Shown: positions 49,703 through 58,504 of the stretch, in pieces
Layout of the letters: each line of letters begins with the position of its first letter
How positions within the stretch are numbered: position 1 is the first letter of the stretch
Assembly (NCBI RefSeq): GCF_013116825.1
Contig: NZ_JABFNS010000010.1
Span: 1-64,000 of the forward strand
Direction of reading: 5' to 3'
DNA from: Myxococcus xanthus
GTDB taxonomy: Bacteria > Myxococcota > Myxococcia > Myxococcales > Myxococcaceae
DNA length: 64,000 nucleotides
Program-made: the position numbers and the translations under genes
Notes under the pieces: generated by a model
Seen by the model: the letters and a program-made list of their open reading frames with translations, nothing else
Database searches by the model: none
Told to the model about the DNA's origin: nothing

Positions 49703-50691
49703 GGACCCACACCCCCATGCGCTCCCATCTCCTGTTCCTGCTGCTGGCGTTGAGCGCCTGCCAGCGCAACGAATCGCCGCCGCCACCCGCGAAGGCTCCG
49801 GCCGCCTCCGCGCCGGCACCTCGTGCTGCCGCCGTCCCGCCCGTCACCGCGTCCGCGGACGCGGCGAAGCTGGAGCGGGGCCGGTACCTCGTGGAGAACG
49901 TGCTCGCCTGTGGCTCCTGCCACACGCCGCGCGACTGGGCTCGGTATGGAGGCCCCGCCTCCGGGCCCGCGCTCTCCGGCGCCTGCTGGGACGACCCGGC
50001 CTGGGAGCTGCCCGGTCGCGTCTGCGCGCCCAACATCACCTCCGATCCCGAGCACGGCATCGGCCGCTGGACGGATGAGGAGCTGATGCGCGCGCTGCGC
50101 GACGGCACCGGGCGCGATGGGAAGACGCTCTTCCCACTCATGCCGTTCCTCCTCTACCGCGAGCTGTCGGACGCGGACGCCCATGCCGTGATTGCCTGGC
50201 TGCGTCAGGCCCCGGCCACCCCGCGCGCTTCGGCCCGCTCGGTCATCCCGGACGAGGTGTACGCGCAGTACAAGGACATGGCGGCGCCCATGAAGACAGC
50301 CGTGCCGGAGCCCGCCGCGGATGACGTCTCTCGCGGTCGCTACCTGGCCACCATGGCGCAGTGCGCCGCGTGTCACGCGGGCATGGACGAGGCGGGCACG
50401 CCCTTCGTGGGAGGACGTCCGCTGCCCACGCCGCACGGCCCGGAAGTCGTCTCCAATCTCACGCCGCATGCACGTGGACTGGGCGCCGTGGACGAAGCGG
50501 CCTTCGTCGCCCGCTTCACCGCCTTCAAGGACCTGGCACCCGCGCCCGCGCGGGCGGGCCAGGTGAACAAGCTCACCATGCCCTGGGGTTTCTTCGCCGG
50601 ACTGGCGGAGGCGGACCTCAAGGCCCTCTACCGTTACCTGCGCACGGTGCCCGCCGTGGCCCCCGCCGCGCCGTCCGCGTCTGGCAAATGA
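49699..50691 (+). CDS. Dihaem cytochrome c lipoprotein
   Basis: The 330-aa protein has a lipoprotein signal peptide (lipobox LSAC, Cys at about residue 21) and an Ala/Pro-rich tether (25-55). Two cytochrome c domains follow, with haem motifs CGSCH (C71-H75) and CAACH (C222-H226). Candidate Met axial ligands lie in the later parts of each domain. It resembles alcohol-dehydrogenase-type or dihaem electron-transfer subunits and should act on the periplasmic face of a membrane. It overlaps the Rieske gene by ATGA, so both are made together despite their expected different compartments. Confidence 0.9.
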   Translation: MRTHTPMRSHLLFLLLALSACQRNESPPPPAKAPAASAPAPRAAAVPPVTASADAAKLERGRYLVENVLACGSCHTPRDWARYGGPASGPALSGACWDDPAWELPGRVCAPNITSDPEHGIGRWTDEELMRALRDGTGRDGKTLFPLMPFLLYRELSDADAHAVIAWLRQAPATPRASARSVIPDEVYAQYKDMAAPMKTAVPEPAADDVSRGRYLATMAQCAACHAGMDEAGTPFVGGRPLPTPHGPEVVSNLTPHARGLGAVDEAAFVARFTAFKDLAPAPARAGQVNKLTMPWGFFAGLAEADLKALYRYLRTVPAVAPAAPSASGK

Positions 50692-50796
50692 CCCATTCTG
50701 GCGCCACCTGGGAGCGTCCGGTAGACTCCCAGCGCGTCCCCTGAAAGCCCATCGTTGCGCGCCCTTCCCCCAGGGTCGCGCGTGACGCGTGCCCCC

Positions 50797-52680
50797 ATGA
50801 AATCTCTTTTCAAGCGACTGCTCCTGTCCGTGCTGGTGTGCTCCGCCGGCTGCGACGTCTTCAACATCGGCGACGCCGAAGGGACCCGTGGCCGCGGCGC
50901 GAGGGCGTTCGACCCGTATTCGAGCTCGGCCTCCGGCGCCATCTCCCTGTCCCTGCTGTACTTCAATGGCTGCGCCATCCTGCCCAGCGGTGAGCCGGTG
51001 TCGGCCGGCTCGCTGGACCTGCCGGACTATCCGGCCACCTGCGAGGCCATGAACAGGATGGGCCAGCAGGTGCCGCCCTCCGCGCGGTTCGAGGTGACGC
51101 CGGGCGTCAGCTACTTCATCCGCGAGTTCACCGCGGTGGACGCCGTCACCGACGTCCACACCGACTTCAAGAACCAGCACGCCCCGTCCTTCTGGATGCG
51201 CAAGGAGTCGCGCTTCAAGGACCTGGACTGGTCGGGCGTGACGGTGGGCCGGGACGAGTGGACGAACGACTTCGACTCCACCTTCCAGCGCGAGACCTAC
51301 TACGAGAACGCCGCGTGGATGCGCTCGCTGGACGACACCTTCCTCATCGAGGTGCTCGACGCGGACGGCGCCGTGCGCACCTCCATGACCTACAGCCGCC
51401 GTGACTTCATGGGTGAGAGCGCCACCACGGGCCGCACGCGCGCCAGCTGGCTGGTGGCGGACCTGGCGCGGCCTCGCTTCCCGGGAGACCCGGAGGTGAG
51501 CCTGCTGCCGGACGGCACCGAGCCCACCTACAAGACGATGGTGAAGGCGTCCTTCTCCGGCGCCACCAACCCGTTCAAGACGCTGACCATGCCGCAGCTC
51601 TCCGGCGAGGGACTCATCCGCGTCACCTGGAGCCTGCTGCCCCTCAAGCCCTTCCTCTTCCCCATCGTCTTCACCCCCGAGGCGGAGCGTCCGGCCACCT
51701 GCTACCGGCTGGATGAGAGCGGGCTGGCCACCGACGAACAGGTGCCTTGTGGCTTCGGCCTGACGCAGGCGGTGCGCGTCAACCGCCCGGCCAACGGCAG
51801 CTACTTCATGCCCGGTGACTCGGTGGACTTCATGGTGTCGCTGCGCGACGGGGACGGCAACGGCCTGCATCCGCGCAACCGGATGCCCAGCTACAACGAG
51901 TACATGGGCGAGTCCTCCAACGGCCTCGCGTACTTCAACGAGGAGATGCTGCTGACCTACCGCGAGGCCAGCTCCTCGGAGTCCGGCTTCAAGGTGGTGG
52001 GCCCGCTGCAGGACCTGCAGGTGTCGCGCGGCTCCTACACGCTGCCGTACTTCTCCTTCCCGCTCTTCAGCGAGCCGCACTTCTACCTGCCGCCCGGCTC
52101 CCACCAACTCGCGGGCGGCGGTGATGCCCAGCCGCCCACGCACTACACGGTGACGCTGCCGCCGAACGCGAAGGCGGGCACCTACGCCATCATCCTCAAG
52201 GGGCACCGCACCTTCATGGGCGAGCGCCTCAACCGGCTGGACCCCTTCTTCTTCCAGGTGGGCCAGGCCCAGCCCACCACGTACCCGGGCCGCGTCGGCA
52301 ACTGCCAGGTGTGCCACAACGGGGTGAACTCGCTCTCCAACGTGCACCACGGCATGTCCGTGGACCACGTGGAGGCGTGCAAGACGTGCCACATCGAGGA
52401 GGGCTACGGCTACCTGCCGGACGTCATCCACCGCATCCACAACAGCTCGCGCAAGTACAACCAGAACAAGGGTGACTGCACCATGTGTCACCTGACGCGG
52501 GAGAGCACGCTGTGGCCCAGCCTGATGAACTGCAATGGCTGCCACGTGGCGTCGCACGGCACGGAGTACTTCGACCTTCGCTTCGAGCCCATGCAGAACA
52601 CGCCCAACGGTTACGGCAACTGCGCCGAATCGTGCCACGTCGCCACGCCGCCGGCCGAGCACATCCTCCCGCCCCGCTGA
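50797..52680 (+). CDS. Multihaem c-type cytochrome lipoprotein
   Basis: A 627-aa exported protein with a signal peptide ending in a lipobox-like CSAGC. Residues about 30-490 form beta-rich domains without haem. The C-terminal 120 residues hold five haem-attachment motifs: CQVCH (from C506), CKTCH, CTMCH, CNGCH and a CX3CH site CAESCH (from C609). The layout recalls OmcA/MtrC-like surface decahaem proteins cut to half the haem number; this is a likeness only. I take the ATG at 50797, directly before the signal peptide, instead of a GTG-like start 14 codons earlier. It probably passes electrons at the cell surface or receives them from the dihaem cytochrome. Confidence 0.88.
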   Translation: MKSLFKRLLLSVLVCSAGCDVFNIGDAEGTRGRGARAFDPYSSSASGAISLSLLYFNGCAILPSGEPVSAGSLDLPDYPATCEAMNRMGQQVPPSARFEVTPGVSYFIREFTAVDAVTDVHTDFKNQHAPSFWMRKESRFKDLDWSGVTVGRDEWTNDFDSTFQRETYYENAAWMRSLDDTFLIEVLDADGAVRTSMTYSRRDFMGESATTGRTRASWLVADLARPRFPGDPEVSLLPDGTEPTYKTMVKASFSGATNPFKTLTMPQLSGEGLIRVTWSLLPLKPFLFPIVFTPEAERPATCYRLDESGLATDEQVPCGFGLTQAVRVNRPANGSYFMPGDSVDFMVSLRDGDGNGLHPRNRMPSYNEYMGESSNGLAYFNEEMLLTYREASSSESGFKVVGPLQDLQVSRGSYTLPYFSFPLFSEPHFYLPPGSHQLAGGGDAQPPTHYTVTLPPNAKAGTYAIILKGHRTFMGERLNRLDPFFFQVGQAQPTTYPGRVGNCQVCHNGVNSLSNVHHGMSVDHVEACKTCHIEEGYGYLPDVIHRIHNSSRKYNQNKGDCTMCHLTRESTLWPSLMNCNGCHVASHGTEYFDLRFEPMQNTPNGYGNCAESCHVATPPAEHILPPR

Positions 52681-52697
52681 GCCCTCAGAGGAACGCC

Positions 52698-53795
52698 ATG
52701 AAGGTTCGCTCTCTCATTGCCTCGACCCTGTCCGCCGCCGTGCTGAGCGCGTGCGCTGATAGCAGCGCACCGCCTCCGCCCAAGCTGGACGCCGAGGCGC
52801 CCTACACCGACCTGCCCGCCCGGCGGGTACCCGTCTCCGGCGTCGTCTTCGATCCGGAGGCGATGTTCTATACCTTCGTCATGTGGCCGCCCGACCCGGA
52901 GGACCCGGATGCCGGACCGCCGCTGCCGGCGCTGCTGTATGGCATGCCCACGGTGATGCGCGCGTCCGTGTGGGGCGCGCAGGTCAGCATGGTGGGGCCC
53001 ACCGGCGAGGTGGTCGACACCAGCGGCCCCGCGATGCCGCCCTGGGGCAACTTCCAGACGGAGGGCATTCCCTCCGACCCGACGGTGCCGTACCTCATGC
53101 GCGCCGAGCCCGCGCCCGGGCTCTCCGTGGGGGCCGCCGACATGTTCCCGGAGGAGGAGGGCCACGCGCCCATCCCCGCGGGGCCGTACTACGCCACCAC
53201 CAGCCTGCGGCCCATCGCGGCCACCGGGACGCAGTGCCTCATCCAGTCGCCGGCCATCGTGGGCGAGGCAGGCGCGCTCGGCGCGCTGGCGCAGGTGATT
53301 TCCGAGGAGACGGGGACGTCCGTCTCCCCGGCCAGCCTGGCGGATGCCTCGTCGGGCCGCTCGGTGGCGCTGCTGTGGGTCTACTCGCCCAGCCCGGTGC
53401 TGGACGCGTTCCTGTTCCCCAGCGGTGACATCGCGGCGGAGACGACGGCGGGCACGCTGTACGCCATTGACTGGGCGCCGCCGGGCTCGTTCCCGGGCCA
53501 GACGGAGATGGGCTACTTCGCCATCCCCGCCGGCATGAGCAGCCTGGGCTACTACGCCCTGGTGGTGCAACCGGGCGCCCCGAGCGCGCTGACGGTGAGC
53601 TTCGTGGACACCCTGGAGGACGAGGAGGAGGGCCGGCCCTGGGAGGTGCCTCCCTTCTTCGTCGAGGGCCTGCCGCCGGGCGTGTCCTTCACGCGCCTGT
53701 TCGCCATGGAGGCCTCGCCGCCCGAGGAGGAGAACCCCTACGAGGAGCCCGCGCCGCCGCCGGACTTCGGCTTCCTCTGCTACCCGGAGGGGTGA
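52698..53795 (+). CDS. Hypothetical lipoprotein of the cytochrome operon
   Basis: The 365-aa protein has a clear lipoprotein signal (lipobox LSAC at about residue 19). It is rich in Pro, Gly and acidic residues, with predicted beta structure and acidic tracts near the end (LEDEEEG and EEENPYEEPAP). I do not recognise a domain. AGAGGAA precedes ATG 52698, 17 nt after the multihaem cytochrome stop, so it belongs to the same operon and may be a surface partner of it. Confidence 0.75.
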   Translation: MKVRSLIASTLSAAVLSACADSSAPPPPKLDAEAPYTDLPARRVPVSGVVFDPEAMFYTFVMWPPDPEDPDAGPPLPALLYGMPTVMRASVWGAQVSMVGPTGEVVDTSGPAMPPWGNFQTEGIPSDPTVPYLMRAEPAPGLSVGAADMFPEEEGHAPIPAGPYYATTSLRPIAATGTQCLIQSPAIVGEAGALGALAQVISEETGTSVSPASLADASSGRSVALLWVYSPSPVLDAFLFPSGDIAAETTAGTLYAIDWAPPGSFPGQTEMGYFAIPAGMSSLGYYALVVQPGAPSALTVSFVDTLEDEEEGRPWEVPPFFVEGLPPGVSFTRLFAMEASPPEEENPYEEPAPPPDFGFLCYPEG

Positions 53796-53817
53796 CGCAC
53801 CCTGGCGCCCACGGCGC

Positions 53818-55152
53818 TCACCGCGAGGGCTCCACCGCGAGCCCGCGGAAGCGCACCGTGGGCTGCCCGAAGGACACCGGAAGCGGGCCGTGGTCCAGCT
53901 TCCGGCAGCCGCGCGTGGCGAAGAGGTTCTTCGTGTCAGCGCCCACCGCGTCGATGGCGGCCAGCGCCTCCAGCCCGTTGCCCCGGAGGATGCCGGGGCC
54001 CACGCGGCGCCCAGGCCGTCCGTTTCGAATCTCCCGCGCCTCCACGATGTAGAAGCTGAAGTCGCCCGACAGCAGGTCCATCTGCCGGGGCGTGAGGTGC
54101 TGCACCAGCAGCCCGTGCGGAATGTCCGCCATCAGCGCCTCCAGGTGCCCCTGGTGCGCGTCCACGCGCGTGTGGGCCATGCGAGGCAGGGGCGGGTGCC
54201 GGTAGCTGACGCGCCGCCCGTGTCCGTTGGGCACGCGGCCCAGCGCGGCGGCGCTGCGAGCATCCAGCAGGGGCGCGTCCACCCGGCCCTCGCGGATGAG
54301 TGTCACCGGGCGCGCGGCGTGGCCTTCATCGTCCCAGGCGAAGCCGAGCGCGCCGTGGCCATCCGTCGGGTCGTCCGAGACGCTGAGGTGCGCACCAGCC
54401 ACCTGCTGCCCCAGCCTCCGCGCCAGGTATGAGCCGCCGCGCGCGACGACGTCTCCCTCCAGGGGATGTCCGCACACCTCGTGGAAGAAGCAGCCGGAGG
54501 CGGCGCCCGGTGGAAAGACGATGGGCAGCACGTCGCGGGGGCAGGGCACCATGGGCGTCGTGTCCCGCAGCTCCCGCGCCATGCCCTCCACGAGCGCCTC
54601 CAACGAGGGCAGCGCGGTGCGTGCCCCGGTGACGTCCGGCCAGGCGGCGCAGCGCCACAGCTCCGCCATGCCCGCGCCGGTGTCGTGGAAGGCCTTCACT
54701 TCGAGCAGGGCATGGCGCTGGTGGTCTTCTCTCTGGTGCGCGTCGCTGGTGGACAGCGTGCGCCGCTCCACTTCGCGCAGCAGCACGTCCAGGTGCTGGG
54801 CGCCCGCCGCCCGCGCTGTCGCCTCCAGTTGGCGGACGAGCGACACCCTGGCCTCCGCGTCGCTCGCGAGCTGGGGCTCGGCGTCGAACAGGGGGCGGGC
54901 CTGGTGTGCCAGCGCCTCCGGCATGAGGCCGTGCTTCCATCGGGGGCTGGCCACCTGGGCCCATTGCCAGGTCATCTTGTCCGGGGTGGCCTGTCCCATG
55001 GACCAGCCCTGGTCGAGCACGGGGGGGATGACGCGGAGCCCGGAACGCTGGAGGAGGACCTCGGTGACTTCGCGCCGCTCCACGAACCAATCCAAGCGAG
55101 TGTCCTCCGGCCGGGCACCACGCGGGCTGGCCGTGGCGTCGGTGACGCCCAC
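53818..55152 (-). CDS. tldD: TldD-family metalloprotease subunit
   Basis: The 444-aa protein has the zinc motif HEVCGH (H224, H229) with downstream glycine-rich features and the family's final block CRKLDHGPLPVSFGQPT. TldD pairs with a PmbA/TldE partner lacking the zinc motif; the heterodimer degrades unfolded peptides and in some bacteria removes leaders from modified peptides. The partner is encoded divergently at 55353. The start at GTG 55152 has no strong ribosome binding site. Family membership is clear. A role in the peptide system upstream is inference. Confidence 0.85.
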   Translation of the reverse strand: MGVTDATASPRGARPEDTRLDWFVERREVTEVLLQRSGLRVIPPVLDQGWSMGQATPDKMTWQWAQVASPRWKHGLMPEALAHQARPLFDAEPQLASDAEARVSLVRQLEATARAAGAQHLDVLLREVERRTLSTSDAHQREDHQRHALLEVKAFHDTGAGMAELWRCAAWPDVTGARTALPSLEALVEGMARELRDTTPMVPCPRDVLPIVFPPGAASGCFFHEVCGHPLEGDVVARGGSYLARRLGQQVAGAHLSVSDDPTDGHGALGFAWDDEGHAARPVTLIREGRVDAPLLDARSAAALGRVPNGHGRRVSYRHPPLPRMAHTRVDAHQGHLEALMADIPHGLLVQHLTPRQMDLLSGDFSFYIVEAREIRNGRPGRRVGPGILRGNGLEALAAIDAVGADTKNLFATRGCRKLDHGPLPVSFGQPTVRFRGLAVEPSR

Positions 55153-55352
55153 CGTGAAACGGCGGGCACAGGTTCAGGAGCATACGCCAGACGGCGGGGC
55201 GGACCCATGCACGCGCCTGGATTGCGTGCACGCACGGACGGACGGTTGAACCACCGATGCGGACTCCGCGCGACGACGCGGAGCGCCCCCACGCGAGGAT
55301 GGAGACCGGTATCCTCGCGAGCAGTCCCAGCGTGTGTCGGCGGAGGCAGTGG

Positions 55353-56735
55353 ATGCGGGGCGGTTCCGGTTCCGAGGAGGACAGCGGGGTGGCGGCATTT
55401 GCGGGCCTTCAGCCTCGCGAATGGCTGACGTCCGCTGGCGAAGCGCTGGAGTCCTTCACGCGGCACCACGCACCCTCGCAGGCCGAGCTGTTCCTCGCCG
55501 CGGAGCGCAGGCTGTCGTTCGAATACGACGCGGGGACGGGGCGCTCCATCGTCAACCAGGGGGCGGCCCTGGATGCCATGGCGCGCGTGAGCTGGGACGC
55601 GCGGCAGGGGATGCAGACCGCGCCGGTGGGTGAGGCAGGCGCGCTGCCGCTGCTCCTGGAGCGCACCGCGAGGCAGGCCACTTCAGGACGTGCGAGTCCG
55701 CTGCCAGCGCTGCCACCTCAGAGCGGTTCCCCGAGTGTCTCGAGCCCTCCTCCGCTCCAGCCGGAGCGCGCGGCGCGCCGGATGAGACACTTCATCGAGA
55801 CCGCCGTGCCTCCTGGCAGCGTCGTGCAGGCCGCGCTGCTCACCCAGGTGTCCACGTGGCGCGCGCTGGTGCGCGCGAGTGGCGCGCGCCGTGCTCGAAC
55901 GGAATGGCGCGAGGAACTGTTCGTGCGCTGTGAGACGCCACGAGGCGCCGTGGTGGACGCGGTGGCGTTTCCCGAAACAGCGGAGGACGACACGGTCATC
56001 GCTCCGCTGCGCCATCGACTCGCGGAGGCGGTGGAAGCCCTCACGGGCCCCGCGGAGTCGCTGGACCGCGACCTCCCCCTGGTGCTGCGGCCGGCGGTGG
56101 CCGCGCCGCTCGCGGCGGGGCTCATCTGGTTGCTGCGGGGCGACGTGGCCGCGGCCACACCCGCGCTGGCCCGGGCCGTGGGGCGCAAGTTGTTCCCCTC
56201 GGTCCTGAGCGTGGTGGACGACCCGAACCACCCCACGGGCACGCGGCGCGTATCCATGGATGACGAAGGACTCTCCACGGACACGCTGTCGCTGGTCGAC
56301 GCGGGCGTGCTGCGAGGCTTCCTTCACGCCTCCGACACCGCATCGCGGCTCGGCGCGCCGCTCAACGGGCGCGGCTTCCGCACCACCATGTCACCACCCA
56401 CGCCCGAAGCCGTGAATCCCTTCCTCGTGCCTGGGGGGCTTGCCGTGCTCCCCGCGCACTACACGGAACTCGTCGCGCGCGTGGAGACCTTCACCACCAT
56501 GCCGCGCCCCGGAACCGTTACGTTGGTGGCGGGCGGCTGGGAGGTGCGCGACGGCCGTCGCGTGCGCCGCATTGCTCCGGTGGAACTGGAACTCCCCGTG
56601 CTGGAGACCTTCCGCGCGCTGCGCGGTGTGGGGACGGACCTGACCTTCTTCCCCACCGCCGAGGGCTGTGGCACGCCGACGCTCGTCTTTCCGCCCCTGC
56701 TGGCGGGTGCCCAGGGAGGGCAGGCGGCCAGGTGA
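55353..56735 (+). CDS. pmbA: PmbA/TldE-like subunit of TldD/E protease
   Basis: The 460-aa protein lacks the HExxxH zinc motif but has the TldD/PmbA fold features: GRSIVNQG, SVVDDPNHPTGTRR, FLHASDTASRLGAPLNGRGF and a C-terminal beta-rich block. ATG 55353 has GGAGG six bases upstream, so earlier in-frame ATGs are not used. It is divergent from tldD with about 200 bp between the starts. An expected partner of the TldD at 53818-55152. Confidence 0.82.
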   Translation: MRGGSGSEEDSGVAAFAGLQPREWLTSAGEALESFTRHHAPSQAELFLAAERRLSFEYDAGTGRSIVNQGAALDAMARVSWDARQGMQTAPVGEAGALPLLLERTARQATSGRASPLPALPPQSGSPSVSSPPPLQPERAARRMRHFIETAVPPGSVVQAALLTQVSTWRALVRASGARRARTEWREELFVRCETPRGAVVDAVAFPETAEDDTVIAPLRHRLAEAVEALTGPAESLDRDLPLVLRPAVAAPLAAGLIWLLRGDVAAATPALARAVGRKLFPSVLSVVDDPNHPTGTRRVSMDDEGLSTDTLSLVDAGVLRGFLHASDTASRLGAPLNGRGFRTTMSPPTPEAVNPFLVPGGLAVLPAHYTELVARVETFTTMPRPGTVTLVAGGWEVRDGRRVRRIAPVELELPVLETFRALRGVGTDLTFFPTAEGCGTPTLVFPPLLAGAQGGQAAR

Positions 56736-56905
56736 AGTCCACGTCCCCGGGGAGGCGGCGCGGGGCCAGCCAGGCGGCGCCAGCCCGCCTGCCCTGCGAG
56801 CAGGACGCGCGCGGTCTCCGAATCCGGTGCATGCTGCGCGCACGACGCTGGGCCGCCGGTACGAGGCCCCCGGGCCCAGGGAGGCGGCGTCACGGGAGGA
56901 CACGG

Positions 56906-57550
56906 ATGTCGGGTCAGTCGCTGGCGGCGAAGATGCTGGAAGGGGCGCGGGAGTGGGCGAAGCGATTGCCGAATGCGCTCGCCAACGACATGGCGGTGGA
57001 CGTGAGCCGCAAGCGGGTGCGCCTGTCGCATGCGCGCGTGGAGACCGTGGTGCGCCAGCTGCTGGCCCGGCTGAAGAACTTCGAGTTGCGGGAGTGGTCC
57101 GCGCGGGAGAACGTCTATGACGTCCGCTTCTCCGTGCACGGCTGGAAGCTGCGCGTGGAGACGGCGCTGGAGCGCGTGGAGCTGGCCTCCGGGCGCTACC
57201 GGCTGTGGTTGAAGACGCCGGGCGTGGTGGAACTGGAGGAGTCCCGCACGGCTTCGTCGCTGATGATGGGCGTACTTCGCGCGGGGGCGGGCCGGGCCGC
57301 GATGCGGGTGTTGGCGGAGCGGCTGCTGCCCCCCGGCATTCGTTGGGACGGTCAGGTGTTACAAGTGGAAGGGCCGTTGCCCGAAGAGGGCGTACTGCCC
57401 GCCCGGCTGTTCGACTCGGCCTCCCTGGCCATGACCGCCGAGCACCAATCCGAGGGCTTGTGGCTGGCCGCCGAGGCCTGGCCCGGGCTCATGGACCTGC
57501 TCCAGGTGGTGTTTGGCACGGAACTTCCGCGCACGCCCCCCGGCGCCTAG
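56906..57550 (+). CDS. Hypothetical protein, 214 aa
   Basis: No recognised family. The ATG has GGAGG seven bases upstream. The protein is mixed alpha/beta with many Arg/Leu/Glu residues, a strand-rich centre (ENVYDVRFSVHGWKLRVETA) and a small hydrophobic helix (LMMGVLRAGAGRAAMRVL), with no signal peptide. It could be a lipid- or sterol-carrier-like fold, but I cannot support that. Confidence 0.7.
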   Translation: MSGQSLAAKMLEGAREWAKRLPNALANDMAVDVSRKRVRLSHARVETVVRQLLARLKNFELREWSARENVYDVRFSVHGWKLRVETALERVELASGRYRLWLKTPGVVELEESRTASSLMMGVLRAGAGRAAMRVLAERLLPPGIRWDGQVLQVEGPLPEEGVLPARLFDSASLAMTAEHQSEGLWLAAEAWPGLMDLLQVVFGTELPRTPPGA

Positions 57551-57901
57551 CGGGCCAGGCCAGGAAATCAGCGCCTGGCTGCTCCTCGTTCCGGGAGGGC
57601 GGGGGGCCAGTGGTGTCCAGGAATGTGCCCTCCAGGGCGCTCCCCAGGGGCCGCGGGCGCCCCCACATTGAAGGAACGTCCGGCGATGAAGGGGCGTCAG
57701 ACGATTTTCGGGGCGTGGTGCCACGAGTCAAGGGGCTGGAATTCTTCGGTTCTACGCCACGTTTCCTTCACGCGGCGAACAGCCGGTGGAGATTCGGGGC
57801 CTTCCACATTCGACATTGGCCCCTCGACAGGCTAGAGGCTGCCTGTCCCGCTCTATGGGACGGGCCGCGATCTCGCGCCGCACGCAGAAAGAAGAAGAAA
57901 C
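57551..57901 (+). other. Gene-free leader region upstream of the cold-shock gene
   Basis: 351 bp without a convincing gene. GCCAGG (57559-57564) pairs with CCTGGC (57574-57579) just after the preceding gene, a terminator-like hairpin without a T-run. GTCCC (57845-57849) pairs with GGGAC (57857-57861) close to the start codon, and the flanks can extend the stem. The rest carries no repeat or open frame with coding bias. Long structured leaders are usual for cspA-type mRNAs. Confidence 0.5.
57810..57838 (+). promoter_or_regulatory. Possible promoter of the cold-shock gene
   Basis: TCGACA (57810-57815) and TAGAGG (57833-57838) are 17 bp apart. That gives a leader of about 57 nt containing the 57845-57861 hairpin. 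The match is partial, especially at -10. Confidence 0.3.
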
Positions 57902-58108
57902 ATGGCAACTGGCACCGTGAAATGGTTCAACGACGCGAAGGGCTTTGGCTTCATCGCCCAGGACGACGGTGGGGCCGACGTGTTCTGCCACCACACCGCC
58001 ATCCAGACGGATGGCTTCCGTACCCTGGCCGAAGGCCAGAAGGTGGAGTTCGAGACCCGGAAGGGCCCCAAGGGCCTCCAGGCCGAGAACGTCCGCGTCG
58101 TTGGCTGA
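57902..58108 (+). CDS. Cold-shock domain protein (CspA family)
   Basis: The 68-aa single-domain OB-fold protein carries both RNA-binding motifs, KGFGFIA and DVFCHHTAI (the usual VFVH is VFCH here). It binds single-stranded RNA or DNA as a chaperone. It has normal family length, with an A-rich, purine-rich leader (GAAAGAAGAAGAAAC) before the ATG and an intrinsic terminator downstream, so it is probably a monocistronic unit. Confidence 0.96.
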   Translation: MATGTVKWFNDAKGFGFIAQDDGGADVFCHHTAIQTDGFRTLAEGQKVEFETRKGPKGLQAENVRVVG

Positions 58109-58129
58109 GAGCTCAGGCTCAGCACCATC

Positions 58130-58167
58130 AGCCCGGTCTCCTCACTGCGAGGCCGGGCTTTTGTTTT
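58130..58167 (+). terminator. Intrinsic terminator after the cold-shock gene
   Basis: AGCCCGG (58130-58136) pairs with CCGGGCT (58153-58159). An inner CCTC/GAGG pairing is possible. The stem is followed by TTTTGTTTT. This is a textbook rho-independent terminator, 21 nt after the stop. Confidence 0.9.
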
Positions 58168-58183
58168 CAGCGAGGGAGGCTCA

Positions 58184-58366
58184 ATGCAAGGCAGATCCAC
58201 GAAGCGCCAGAAAGAGCAGGCGCGCAAGCAGCACCAGCAGGAGAAGAACGCGAAGCGCGAGGAGCGCAAGAAGGTCAAGTCGGAGCGCGGGCCGCGTCAG
58301 CCGGGTGAGGTCGACCCCGATATCGCGGACATCATCCCCGGTCCCCAGCCGCCGCTGGAGATTTGA
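58184..58366 (+). CDS. Small basic charged protein, 60 aa
   Basis: ATG 58184 is preceded by GAGGGAGG. The N-terminal two-thirds is dominated by Lys, Arg, Gln and Glu (STKRQKEQARKQHQQEKNAK) and should form a charged helix. The end, VDPDIADIIPGPQPPLEI, is Pro-rich. It has no Cys or signal. It could bind nucleic acid or ribosomes; I do not recognise a family. It lies just after the terminator, so it probably has its own promoter or relies on read-through. Confidence 0.7.
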   Translation: MQGRSTKRQKEQARKQHQQEKNAKREERKKVKSERGPRQPGEVDPDIADIIPGPQPPLEI

Positions 58367-58504
58367 GCCCAGTATCGTGCCGCCTGGGCTTGCCACGTCG
58401 TCAGTGGTGCCCAGGGCAACCTTCCGGGATGGCGCCCCCGCCCCCGGGAGGACGCAGTTTCCACTTCCCCTCACGTCAACGCAGCCAGCGCTCCTGGGCC
58501 GCCT

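Noticed and set aside
49699..50691. Reading the dihaem cytochrome as the direct reductase of the Rieske enzyme
   Set aside because: The Rieske protein has no signal peptide and should be cytoplasmic, while the cytochrome is an exported lipoprotein; direct contact is not supported.
49465..52662. Minus-strand open frame of over 1000 codons across the cytochrome genes
   Set aside because: It is opposite genes with haem motifs and signal peptides; the composition is low-complexity Arg/His/Val and there is no ribosome binding site.
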